Shown here: one piece after another, positions 41,389 to 49,923 of the stretch
Layout: every line of letters begins with the position of its first letter
Position numbering within the stretch: position 1 is the first letter of the stretch
NCBI RefSeq assembly: GCF_018614955.1
Contig: NZ_JAGGNV010000040.1
Location: 1 to 56,288, forward strand
Reading direction: 5' to 3'
DNA from: Variovorax paradoxus
GTDB lineage: Bacteria; Pseudomonadota; Gammaproteobacteria; Burkholderiales; Burkholderiaceae_C
DNA: 56,288 bases
Position numbers and translations under genes: made by a program
Notes under the pieces: generated by a model
The model's input: only the letters and a program-made list of their open reading frames with translations
Database searches by the model: none
Told to the model about the DNA's origin: nothing

Positions 41389-42171
41389 ATGGAATTCGAA
41401 GACATCCTTTACGAAGTACGCAACGGCGTGGCCTGGATCACGATCAACCGGCCCGACAAGATGAACTCGTTTCGCGGCCAGACCTGCGACGAGATCATCA
41501 AGGCAATGAACCGTGCCGGCTATGACCGCGGCGTCGGTGCCATCGTGCTGGCGGGCGCCGGCGACCGTGCCTTCTGTACCGGCGGTGACCAGTCCGCGCA
41601 CAATGGCAACTACGACGGCCGCGGAACCATCGGCCTGCCGATGGAGGAGCTGCACGACACGATCCGCAACGTGCCAAAGCCGGTGATTGCTCGCGTGCAG
41701 GGCTTCGCCATCGGCGGGGGCAACGTGCTTTGCACCATCTGCGACCTGACCATCGCCTCCGACAAGGCCATCTTCGGCCAGGTGGGCCCGAAGATGGGAT
41801 CGGTCGATCCGGGCTATGGCACCGCCTTCCTGGCGCGCGTAGTTGGCGAGAAGAAGGCGCGCGAAATCTGGTACCTGAACCGCCGCTACAGCGGCGCCGA
41901 GGCCGTGGCCATGGGCCTGGCCAACGCCGTGGTTCCGCACGACCAGCTCGACGCCGAGGTGCAGAAGTGGGCCGAGGAAATCTGCGAGCGCAGTCCCACG
42001 GCGCTGGCCATCGCCAAGCGCAGCTTCAACGCCGACACCGCGCACCAGGCCGGTATCGCGGGCCTCGGCATGTACGCACTCAAGCTCTACTACGACACGG
42101 AAGAATCGCGCGAGGGCGTCGATGCGCTGAAGGAAAAGCGCAAGCCCGACTTCCGCAAGTACGCGAAGTAG
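41389..42171 (+). CDS. badI: 2-ketocyclohexanecarboxyl-CoA hydrolase (BadI-like)
   Basis: A 260-residue crotonase-superfamily enzyme. GAGDRAFCTGGDQSAHNGNY and VQGFAIGGGNVLCTICDLTI give the oxyanion pocket. The segment ASDKAIFGQVGPKMGSVDPG and GYGTAFLARVVGEKKAREIW closely resemble the MenB/BadI group. BadI hydrolytically opens the ring of 2-ketocyclohexane-1-carboxyl-CoA to pimelyl-CoA; MenB runs the reverse Dieckmann-type chemistry. Position directly after badH supports BadI over MenB. The ATG at 41389 has a good ribosome site (aaggaga). Confidence 0.9.
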   Translation: MEFEDILYEVRNGVAWITINRPDKMNSFRGQTCDEIIKAMNRAGYDRGVGAIVLAGAGDRAFCTGGDQSAHNGNYDGRGTIGLPMEELHDTIRNVPKPVIARVQGFAIGGGNVLCTICDLTIASDKAIFGQVGPKMGSVDPGYGTAFLARVVGEKKAREIWYLNRRYSGAEAVAMGLANAVVPHDQLDAEVQKWAEEICERSPTALAIAKRSFNADTAHQAGIAGLGMYALKLYYDTEESREGVDALKEKRKPDFRKYAK

Positions 42172-42253
42172 AGACCCGACAAATCCCTCAATCCCCTGCA
42201 CGCGCGGCGCAATCGGTATTGCGCCGGGGCGCAGCGCACCCTGGAGACATGTC

Positions 42254-43405
42254 ATGAATCCGTATCTTGATGACGACCTGACAGCGCTTGGCGACCATGC
42301 GCGCCGCTTCGCAACCGAGCGCATCGCCCCCGGCTTCCTGGAACGCGACAAGACCCGCGTGCTCGAGCGCAAGCTGATGCGCGAGATGGGCGAGATGGGG
42401 TTCATCGCGCCCGAGTTGCCCGAAGCGCATGGCGGCCAGGGGATGGGCTGCCTGGCCGCCGGCGTGATCCATGAGGAGATCGCGCGGGCCGACCTCAGCA
42501 TGTCCTACATCAACCTGCTCGCCTCGCTCAATGGCCAGATCCTCTCGCAGCACGGCAAGCCCGAAGTCGTCCGGACGTGGCTGCAGAAGCTGACACGGGG
42601 CGAGGCCTTGTTCGCGATCGCGCTGACCGAGCCGCGTGGTGGCTCCGATGCGGCCAACTTGCGCCTGCGCATGGAGCGAGTCGGCGACGAGTACGTGATC
42701 AACGGTGAGAAGACTTCCATCTCCGCGGCCGACCAGGCCGATGCGGCGGTGGTGTTCGGCCGCACCGGCTCGGTCGAATCGGCGGCCCACGGCGTGACCG
42801 CGCTGCTGGTGCCAATGGACCTGCCGGGCGTGACCCGCAACCGCTTCGATTGCCACGGCCAGCGAGCGATCGGTCGCGGCTCGCTGTTCTTCGAGAACGT
42901 GCGGGTGCCCGTGAGCCATCAACTCGGGGCCGAGAACAAGGGCTTCGTGCAGGTGATGCAGGGCTTCGACTTCTCGAGGGCACTGATCGGGCTGCAGGTG
43001 CTGGCAGTGGCTCGCACCTCACTCGAGGAGACCTGGGAGTACGTGGCACAGCGCGAAGCCTTCGGCAAGCCGCTGTCGGCGTTCCAGGGCGTGTCGCATC
43101 CGCTGGCTGATTTCGATACGCAGGTGACCGCCGCGCGCCTGCTGTGCCTGCAGACCTTGTGGCTGAAGGACAAGGGCGCGCCTCACACCGCCGAAGCCGC
43201 GATGTGCAAATGGTGGGCGCCCAAGCTGGCCTACGACACCATCCACCAATGCCTGTTGATGTTCGGCCATGGCGGCTATGACCGCGGCGTGATGGAGCAG
43301 CGTCTGCGCGACGTCCTCGGCTTCCAGATCGGCGACGGCACCGCCCAGATCATGAAAACCATCGTGGCGCGTACCCGCGCCGGCCGCGACGCCGTGCCGG
43401 CCTGA
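42254..43405 (+). CDS. aliB: Cyclohexanecarboxyl-CoA dehydrogenase (acyl-CoA dehydrogenase)
   Basis: A 383-residue acyl-CoA dehydrogenase with the usual three domains: an N-terminal helical domain, the FAD-contact motif FAIALTEPRGGSDAANLRLR, a beta domain (YVINGEKTSISAADQADAAV), and a C-terminal helical domain. At the family position of the catalytic Glu (EGT) the sequence has Asp361 (GDGTAQIMKTIV); an acidic base is kept but shortened. It introduces the double bond to give cyclohex-1-ene-1-carboxyl-CoA and would pass electrons to the ETF encoded further down. The order badH-badI-aliB-aliA is the one known from cyclohexanecarboxylate degraders. Confidence 0.88.
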   Translation: MNPYLDDDLTALGDHARRFATERIAPGFLERDKTRVLERKLMREMGEMGFIAPELPEAHGGQGMGCLAAGVIHEEIARADLSMSYINLLASLNGQILSQHGKPEVVRTWLQKLTRGEALFAIALTEPRGGSDAANLRLRMERVGDEYVINGEKTSISAADQADAAVVFGRTGSVESAAHGVTALLVPMDLPGVTRNRFDCHGQRAIGRGSLFFENVRVPVSHQLGAENKGFVQVMQGFDFSRALIGLQVLAVARTSLEETWEYVAQREAFGKPLSAFQGVSHPLADFDTQVTAARLLCLQTLWLKDKGAPHTAEAAMCKWWAPKLAYDTIHQCLLMFGHGGYDRGVMEQRLRDVLGFQIGDGTAQIMKTIVARTRAGRDAVPA

Positions 43406-43445
43406 GCCTCTCACCCTCAACGACGAAAAGCCAGGAGACAAGAAC

Positions 43446-45089
43446 ATGGAATTCGATGCCGTATTGCTGCCGCCGCGCCGCGCCCGAATGGTGGCGCAGG
43501 GCCTGTGGCACGAGCGCACCATCAACGACGAACTCGACGCCTGCGTCGCCGACTTGCCCAACAAGCTTGCGCTGACCGCCTTGCAGATAGAGCAGGGCGT
43601 CACCACCCGCTTCACCTACCGCGAGATGGCGATCATGGCCGATCGCATCGCGGTGGGACTGTCGCGCCTGGGCGTGGCCCGGAATGACGTCGTGGCCTGC
43701 CAGTTGCCCAACTGGTGGCAGTTCACGCTGGTCTATCTGGCCTGCTCTCGCATCGGCGCCGTGATGAACCCGCTGATGCACATCTTCCGCGAGCGCGAGC
43801 TGTCGTTCATGCTCAAGCACGGCGAAGCCAAGGTCGTGATCGTGCCGAAGACCTTTCGCGGCTTCGACTTCGAGCGAATGGTCAACGACCTGCAACCGGC
43901 CTTGCCCGACCTGAAGCAGATCGTTGTCGTCGGCGGCGCGGGGCCTGACAGTTTCGAAGCGCTGCTCAGCGGCCCGGCATGGGAGAACGAGCCCGACGCG
44001 CAGGACATCCTCACGCGCAGCCGGCCCGGCCCGGATGACGTGACGCAGATGATCTACACCTCCGGCACCACCGGCGAACCCAAGGGCGTGATGCACTCGG
44101 CCAACACCACCATGGCCAACATCATTCCCTATGCGCAGCGCCTGCGCCTCGGCGCTGACGACGTGGTGTTGATGGCCTCGCCCATGGCGCACCAGACCGG
44201 CTTCATGTATGGCCTCATGATGCCGATCGTGCTCAAGGCCGGCGCCGTGCTGCAGGACATCTGGGAGCCGAAGCAGGCCATCGAATTGATCCGGGCCGAG
44301 CGGGTCAGCTTCACGATGGCCTCCACGCCATTCCTCACCGACCTCGCCAAGACCGTGGCCGAGACAGGCAGCGAGGTGCCGAGCCTGCGCACCTTCCTGT
44401 GCGCCGGCGCGCCAATACCGGGCCCGCTGGTGGAGCAGGCGCGCCAGGTCCTGGGCACCAAGATCGTGTCGGCCTGGGGCATGACCGAGAACGGCGCCGT
44501 CACGCTGATCCAGCTGGACGACGACGACGTGCGCGCGATCAGCACCGATGGGCTGGCGCTGCCCGGCGTCGAACTCAAGGTGGTCGACGAGAGCGACCAG
44601 GTGCTGCCGGCCGATCAGCCCGGGCGGCTGCTCGTGCGCTCGTGCTCGAACTTTGGCGGATACCTGCGGCGTTCGCACCTCAACGGCACCGACGCCGACG
44701 ACTGGTTCGATACCGGCGATCTGGCACGCATGGATGCCCAGGGCTACATCCGCATCACCGGCCGCAGCAAGGACGTGATCATCCGCGGCGGCGAAAACAT
44801 TCCCGTGGTCGAGATCGAGTCGCTGCTGTATCGGCACCCTGACATCGCCATGGCCGCCATTGTGGCCTACCCCGACGAGCGCCTTGGCGAGCGGGCCTGC
44901 GCGGTGGTGGTGCCCAGGCCGGGCCACAGCGTCGACCTGCCCTCGATCGTGCAGTTCCTGAAGGGGCAGAAGGTGGCGATCCAGTACATCCCGGAACGCC
45001 TCGTCGTGCGCGACGCGATGCCATCCACGCCGTCCGGAAAGATCCAGAAGTTCAAGTTGCGCGAGATGCTGCGCGAGAACCTGACCTGA
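43446..45089 (+). CDS. aliA: Cyclohexanecarboxylate-CoA ligase
   Basis: A 547-residue AMP-forming acyl-CoA ligase. The adenylation signature MIYTSGTTGEPKGVMHSANT, VSAWGMTENGAVTLIQLDDD, DWFDTGDLARMDAQGYIRIT, GRSKDVIIRGGENIPVVEIE and the C-terminal catalytic Lys region TPSGKIQKFKLREMLR are complete. Given the gene order it is AliA, which activates cyclohexanecarboxylate to its CoA thioester as the first pathway step. It follows aliB by 40 bases with a good ribosome site. Confidence 0.9.
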   Translation: MEFDAVLLPPRRARMVAQGLWHERTINDELDACVADLPNKLALTALQIEQGVTTRFTYREMAIMADRIAVGLSRLGVARNDVVACQLPNWWQFTLVYLACSRIGAVMNPLMHIFRERELSFMLKHGEAKVVIVPKTFRGFDFERMVNDLQPALPDLKQIVVVGGAGPDSFEALLSGPAWENEPDAQDILTRSRPGPDDVTQMIYTSGTTGEPKGVMHSANTTMANIIPYAQRLRLGADDVVLMASPMAHQTGFMYGLMMPIVLKAGAVLQDIWEPKQAIELIRAERVSFTMASTPFLTDLAKTVAETGSEVPSLRTFLCAGAPIPGPLVEQARQVLGTKIVSAWGMTENGAVTLIQLDDDDVRAISTDGLALPGVELKVVDESDQVLPADQPGRLLVRSCSNFGGYLRRSHLNGTDADDWFDTGDLARMDAQGYIRITGRSKDVIIRGGENIPVVEIESLLYRHPDIAMAAIVAYPDERLGERACAVVVPRPGHSVDLPSIVQFLKGQKVAIQYIPERLVVRDAMPSTPSGKIQKFKLREMLRENLT

Positions 45090-45133
45090 CGACAACGCCT
45101 CGCACCTTCCCTCACATCCAAGGAGACAAGACC

Positions 45134-46123
45134 ATGTTCATTCCCATCCCAACGGCCGCACGCCGAGGCCTCGCGCTCGCCGCTCTCGCCATCTTCGGCG
45201 TCGCCGGTTCCGCGCAGGCGCAGACCACCAACTGGCCCACGAAGCCCATCCGCGTGGTCGTGGGCTTCGCGCCTGGCGGCAGCACCGATGTCATGGCGCG
45301 CATCCTGTCGCAGACCCTCTCGGAATCGCTGGGCCAACCGGTCATCATCGACAACAAGCCCGGTGCGAGCGGCAATATCGCTGCCTCGGAAGTGGTGCGT
45401 GCCGCGCCGGACGGCCACACTTTCCTGATCGCGCCCACCTCGGTGGAAACGGCCAACCCATCGCTCTTCAAGTCGAACATCCTGCCCTCGCGCGACCTGA
45501 CGCCCGTGGCCAGTGTCGGGCGCACCCAGATGTACCTGGTCGCCAAGCCACAGATGGCGGCCAAGGACGTTCGGGACCTGGTGGCATTGGCCAAGGCCAA
45601 GCCCGGCTCGCTGTCCTACGCTTCCGCCGGTTCCGGCACGCCTCCGCACCTCGCCTGCGAACTGTTCAAGCAGGCCACCGCGACCTCCATCACCCACATC
45701 CCGTATCGCGGCGCGGCCCCCGCGCTGCAGGACGTGCTGTCGGGTCAGGCGGACTTCGTCTGCGACCCGGGCATCGCCTTCCCGCACGTTCGAACCGGCA
45801 AGGTCAAGCTGCTGGGCATCGTGAGCACCAAGCGCTCGCCGTTCTTTCCCGACATTCCGACAGTGAGCGAGCAGGGCTTTCCGGGGGCCAACCTCGACAT
45901 CTGGTTCGGCATGTGGGCACCCAACGGGATCTCCCCCGAGATCGTGGCCCGCATGAACCGCGAACTGAGCAAGGCTTTGGCTCAGCCGGCCGTCAAGTCG
46001 CGCTATGCCGACCTCGGTGCCGAGCCGATCGCGATGGACACGGCGGAGTTCCGCAGGCTGCTGGTCAATGAGATTGCGCAGCTGTCCGCCCTGATCAAGG
46101 AACAAAACATCAGCGTGGATTGA
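45134..46123 (+). CDS. Bug-family periplasmic receptor within the ali-bad operon
   Basis: A 329-residue receptor with a signal peptide (RRGLALAALAIFGVAGSAQA, cleavage before QTTNW). Motifs: IRVVVGFAPGGSTDVMARIL, IDNKPGASGNIAASEVVRAA, DVLSGQADFVCDPGIAF and FPDIPTVSEQGFPGAN. Placed between aliA and badK, it likely captures cyclohexanecarboxylate or a related ring acid outside the cell membrane; this ligand is inferred only from position. No TctA or TctB membrane component is present in the window. Confidence 0.92.
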   Translation: MFIPIPTAARRGLALAALAIFGVAGSAQAQTTNWPTKPIRVVVGFAPGGSTDVMARILSQTLSESLGQPVIIDNKPGASGNIAASEVVRAAPDGHTFLIAPTSVETANPSLFKSNILPSRDLTPVASVGRTQMYLVAKPQMAAKDVRDLVALAKAKPGSLSYASAGSGTPPHLACELFKQATATSITHIPYRGAAPALQDVLSGQADFVCDPGIAFPHVRTGKVKLLGIVSTKRSPFFPDIPTVSEQGFPGANLDIWFGMWAPNGISPEIVARMNRELSKALAQPAVKSRYADLGAEPIAMDTAEFRRLLVNEIAQLSALIKEQNISVD

Positions 46124-46134
46124 AGCGGCCTGTC

Positions 46135-46911
46135 ATGCAAGAACAACCCATCCTGGTGGAGACGCACGGCCGGGTCAGCGTCATCACGCTGAACAGGCGG
46201 CAGCAGATGAACGCGCTCGATGATGCGCTGATGGACGCCCTGGGCGCAGCGCTGCTGGCTTGCGACGCCAGCGCAGACATCGGCGCCATCGTCATCACCG
46301 GCAATGACAAGGCCTTCGCGGCGGGGGCCGACATCGCGGCGATGGCGGACTGGAACTACATGGATGTGTACCAGGCCGACTTCATCACACGCAACTGGGA
46401 AACCATCCGGCGCGTGCGCAAGCCGGTGATCGCGGCTGTGGCGGGCTTCGCCATGGGCGGAGGCTGCGAACTGGCGATGGCGTGCGACATGATCATTGCC
46501 GCCGAATCCGCCCGGTTCGCATTGCCCGAGATCAAGCTCGCCATGCTGCCAGGCGCCGGCGGTACCCAGCGCCTGCCACGCGCCATCGGCAAGGCCAAGG
46601 CCATGGACATGTGCCTGTCGGGCCGCATGCTGGACGCAGCAGAAGCCGACCGGTACGGACTGGTTTCGCGGGTGGTGGCGGACGCGCGGCTGCTGGGCGA
46701 AACCATCGATCTCGCCGCCCGCATTGCAGCCTTCTCGCTGCCCGCTTTGATGGCGATCAAGGAGTCCGTCAACCGCGCCTGGGAGGCCCCACTCTCGGAG
46801 GGCATCGGTTTCGAGCGGCGTCAACTCCATGCACGTTTTGCCAGCGAGGACGCACATGAAGGCATGCGTGCCTTTCTGTCCAAGCGCAAGCCGGTGTTCA
46901 AGCACCGCTGA
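46135..46911 (+). CDS. badK: Cyclohex-1-ene-1-carboxyl-CoA hydratase (BadK-like)
   Basis: A 258-residue enoyl-CoA hydratase. The oxyanion pocket segments DKAFAAGADIAAM and VAGFAMGGGCELAMACDMII are present, and the catalytic loop FALPEIKLAMLPGAGGTQRL keeps the hydratase Glu. It fits the hydration of cyclohex-1-ene-1-carboxyl-CoA to 2-hydroxycyclohexane-1-carboxyl-CoA, the step between AliB and BadH. The ATG at 46135 was preferred; a TTG at 46120 would overlap the Bug stop. It precedes etfB by 44 bases. Confidence 0.85.
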   Translation: MQEQPILVETHGRVSVITLNRRQQMNALDDALMDALGAALLACDASADIGAIVITGNDKAFAAGADIAAMADWNYMDVYQADFITRNWETIRRVRKPVIAAVAGFAMGGGCELAMACDMIIAAESARFALPEIKLAMLPGAGGTQRLPRAIGKAKAMDMCLSGRMLDAAEADRYGLVSRVVADARLLGETIDLAARIAAFSLPALMAIKESVNRAWEAPLSEGIGFERRQLHARFASEDAHEGMRAFLSKRKPVFKHR

Positions 46912-46955
46912 TTTTTTTCGCCCCCAGTTCATTCGCCCAATCCCTGGAGCCATCC

Positions 46956-47705
46956 ATGAAGATACTTGTCCCGGTCAAGCGGGTCGTCGATTTCAACGTG
47001 AAGGTGCGTGTCAAGTCCGACGGCACCGGTGTCGACATCGCCAACGTCAAGATGAGCATGAACCCCTTCGACGAGATCGCCGTCGAAGAGGCGGTCCGCC
47101 TGAAGGAAAAGGGCGTGGTCACCGAAGTCATCGCCGTCTCCTGCGGCGATGCCAAGTGCCAGGAAACCCTGCGCACCGCCATGGCCATCGGCGCCGACCG
47201 CGGCATCCTGGTCGAGACCACCGAAGAGCTGCAGCCGCTGGCGGTCGCCAAGCTGCTCAAGGCATTGGTCGACAAGGAACAGCCCCAACTCGTCATCCTC
47301 GGCAAGCAGGCCATCGACGACGATGCCAACCAGACCGGCCAGATGCTGGCGGCGCTGGCCGATCTGCCCCAGGCCACCTTCGCGAGCAAGGTCGAGGTCG
47401 AGGGTGACAAGGTCAAGGTCACCCGCGAAGTCGACGGCGGCCTGGAAACCATCCAGCTCACGCTGCCCGCGGTCATCACCACCGACCTGCGCCTGAACGA
47501 GCCGCGCTACGTCACCTTGCCCAACATCATGAAGGCCAAGAAGAAGCAGTTCGACACCTTCAAGCCCGAAGACCTGGGCGTGGACGTCAAGCCGCGCCTG
47601 AAGACCCTGAAGGTCAGCGAGCCGCCCAAGCGCGGTGCCGGCATCAAGGTGCCCGATGTCGCCACGCTGGTGGACAAGCTCAAGAACGAAGCGAAGGTGA
47701 TCTGA
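46956..47705 (+). CDS. etfB: Electron transfer flavoprotein beta subunit
   Basis: A 249-residue EtfB. MKILVPVKRVVDFNVKVRVK, MNPFDEIAVEEAVRLKEKGV and VTEVIAVSCGDAKCQETLRT start the fold. QAIDDDANQTGQMLAALADL (signature) and VDGGLETIQLTLPAVITTDL follow, with LNEPRYVTLPNIMKAKKK at the recognition loop. AMP/FAD-type binding belongs to the dimer with EtfA. It starts after badK in the same direction, so it is likely the electron acceptor for AliB and other dehydrogenases, though it may equally be the general ETF of the cell. Confidence 0.95.
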   Translation: MKILVPVKRVVDFNVKVRVKSDGTGVDIANVKMSMNPFDEIAVEEAVRLKEKGVVTEVIAVSCGDAKCQETLRTAMAIGADRGILVETTEELQPLAVAKLLKALVDKEQPQLVILGKQAIDDDANQTGQMLAALADLPQATFASKVEVEGDKVKVTREVDGGLETIQLTLPAVITTDLRLNEPRYVTLPNIMKAKKKQFDTFKPEDLGVDVKPRLKTLKVSEPPKRGAGIKVPDVATLVDKLKNEAKVI

Positions 47706-47707
47706 CC

Positions 47708-48643
47708 ATGACCGTACTTGTTATTGCCGAACACGACCACGCCACCGTCAAGCCGGCGACCCTCAACACCGTGACCGCGGGCATCGCCTGCCAGAGCGGC
47801 GATGTGCACGTGCTGGTGGCCGGCGCCAACGCCGCCGAAGCCGCGGCCGCTGCCGCCAAGATCGCGGGCGTGGCCAAGGTGATTGCCGCCGACAGCCCGT
47901 CGCTGGCCGAGAACCTGGCCGAGAACGTCGCAGCGCAAGTTCTCGCCATCGCGAAGAACTACAGCCACATCCTGTTCCCGGCCACCGCCAACGGCAAGAA
48001 CGTGGCGCCGCGCGTGGCGGCCAAGCTCGATGTCGCGCAGATCAGCGACGTCACCAAGGTCGACAGCCCCGACACCTTCGAGCGTCCGATCTACGCGGGC
48101 AACGCGATTGCCATCATGCAGAGCAGCGATGCGATCAAGGTGATCACAGTGCGCACCACCGGCTTCGATCCGGCGGCCGCGACCGGCGGCAGCGCCGCGG
48201 TCGAGAGCGCCGAAGGCGTGGCCGATTCGGGCAAGAGCAGCTTCATTGGCCGCGAGGTCACCAGGAGCGAGCGTCCCGAACTCACGGCCGCCAAGATCAT
48301 CGTCTCGGGCGGCCGGGCACTCGGCAGCGCCGAGAAGTTCACCGAAGTGATGGCGCCGCTGGCCGACAAGCTCAACGCAGGCCTGGGCGCGAGCCGCGCC
48401 GCGGTGGACGCGGGCTACGCCCCCAACGACTGGCAAGTGGGCCAGACCGGCAAGATCGTCGCGCCGCAGCTCTACATCGCCTGCGGCATCTCGGGCGCGA
48501 TCCAGCACCTGGCCGGCATGAAGGATTCGAAGGTGATCGTGGCGATCAACAAGGACCCGGAAGCGCCGATCTTCTCGGTGGCCGACTATGGCCTGGAAGC
48601 CGATCTGTTCACGGCCGTTCCGGAACTGGTCAAAGCGCTTTAA
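47708..48643 (+). CDS. etfA: Electron transfer flavoprotein alpha subunit
   Basis: A 311-residue EtfA. The N-terminal domain (TVLVIAEHDHATVKPATLNT) is followed by the FAD domain with LTAAKIIVSGGRALGSAEKF, VDAGYAPNDWQVGQTGKIVA, YIACGISGAIQHLAGMKDSK and VIVAINKDPEAPIFSVADYG. It starts two bases after etfB. EtfA binds FAD and delivers electrons to ETF-ubiquinone oxidoreductase. The FAD-binding motif is complete, so it should be functional. Confidence 0.95.
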   Translation: MTVLVIAEHDHATVKPATLNTVTAGIACQSGDVHVLVAGANAAEAAAAAAKIAGVAKVIAADSPSLAENLAENVAAQVLAIAKNYSHILFPATANGKNVAPRVAAKLDVAQISDVTKVDSPDTFERPIYAGNAIAIMQSSDAIKVITVRTTGFDPAAATGGSAAVESAEGVADSGKSSFIGREVTRSERPELTAAKIIVSGGRALGSAEKFTEVMAPLADKLNAGLGASRAAVDAGYAPNDWQVGQTGKIVAPQLYIACGISGAIQHLAGMKDSKVIVAINKDPEAPIFSVADYGLEADLFTAVPELVKAL

Positions 48644-48754
48644 AATCCGATCGCCGCATCTTTGACATTGACGTTCATCGATGCTGCACCGGCTTGACGA
48701 TCACCCCACGGTGGCTGTGATGCCGGCGGTCGGCGCGGGCGTTGCTGCGGCGCG

Positions 48755-49165
48755 TTATGCTGCAGCAGCCCGACTCCGCAAATGGTCGATCAGCTGCCGT
48801 GTCGCCGCCGACGGCGCGTGGAGCTTTCGAGTGATGATGACGTACTGCCTTTGAGCCCAGGAATCGGACAGAGGCACGAACACCAGGGAACTGGCTTTGC
48901 TGTGTCCCAATGCCCCCTCTCGCGGCACGATGGCCGTCCCCCCATCCCGCCGCGACAAAACGCACGGCCACATCCAAGCTTGAAACCTCCACGCGGTAAA
49001 ACAAGACGCGTGAAAGCAAAGCTGCTTCCCGCCTGAGCATCGTGTCGAGCGTGCCGCCCGGGGCCACGCCGATGCTGATGTGTTCGATCACCTCCTCGAA
49101 CCTCACCTCTTTCCTTCGTGCCAACGCGTGTCCGGGACGCAAGGCCAGGCACAGGTGGTCACGTC
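48755..49165 (-). pseudogene. LysR-type regulator, C-terminal fragment, frameshifted
   Basis: The pieces LCLALRPGHALARRKEVRFE, VIEHISIGVAPGGTLDTMLR and LDVAVRFVAAG are in one frame. After a run of G the reading continues in another frame as GTAIVPREGALGHSKASSLV and LSDSWAQRQYVIITRKLHAP. These are the effector-domain strands of a LysR protein. The whole N-terminal DNA-binding domain is gone, and the upstream side joins directly to an IS3 remnant at about 49160. Confidence 0.8.
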
Positions 49166-49923
49166 GGTAACGCGACCGGCTTGCCCCGGCGCCACACGGC
49201 CATCATCAACGCGTCGGCCACGAGTTGCGAGGTCATGCTGTCCTGCATCGACCAGCCGACGATGCGGCGCGAGTACAGGTCGAGCACCGCGGCGGCGTAC
49301 AGCCAACCTTCGGCCGTCCAGATGTAGGTGAAGTCGGCCACCCACTTCTGGTTGGGCGCATCGGCCTGGAATTGACGGTCGAGCACGTTGCCGGCGATGG
49401 TGCTGCGCGCACCACGGTCCGGCGGCAAGCCACGGCGCCGTGGCCGCGCACGCAGGGCCTGCTCTCGCATGAGTCGTTCGATGCGGTGCAATCCGCAACG
49501 CCGACCCAACGCCAGCACGTCGTGCCAGACCCGTCGAGCACCGTACGTGCGGTCGCTGCCCAGGAAGCTCTGACGCACCTGGCTGCCGAGCACCTCGTCG
49601 TTCAGACTGCGTTGGCTTCTCGGCCTGCTGAGCCACGCATAGAAGCCGCTTCGCGAGACACCGAGCGCCTCGCACATCATTGCCAACGGCCATGCCCCTC
49701 GGTGTTTCGCAACGAAGCCGAATTTCACATCGACTCCTTGGCGAAGTAGGCCGCCGCTTTTTCAGCAGGTCACGCTCCATCCGCAGCTTGGCGTTCTCTT
49801 TCCTCAAACGCTCCAGTTCGGCCTGCTCGGGCTTCATCACGCCTTGGCCAGGGAATGCCTGCTGCGGGTCGGCGGTCGCCTCGCGTACCCACTTGCGCAG
49901 CACGTTCTCGTGCACATCGAGGT
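49159..49923 (-). pseudogene. IS3-family element fragment (orfA tail and orfB without its C-terminus)
   Basis: OrfA contributes HENVLRKWVREATADPQQAF and the leucine-zipper-like ELERLRKENAKLRMERDLLK. OrfB (frame starting near 49728) has MKFGFVAKHRGAWPLAMMCE, then WVADFTYIWTAEGWLYAAAV and LDLYSRRIVGWSMQD (first two catalytic Asp). The third catalytic residue and everything after RRGKPVALPT are missing, as is the start of orfA. A five-A run at the orfA-orfB junction looks one base short of the usual frame. Neither terminal repeat is present. The element is dead. Confidence 0.85.

Noticed and set aside
43350..45095. A 581-codon frame on the strand opposite aliA
   Set aside because: It is His- and Arg-rich low-quality sequence mirroring the AliA gene, a common artefact in GC-rich DNA; AliA has all family motifs.
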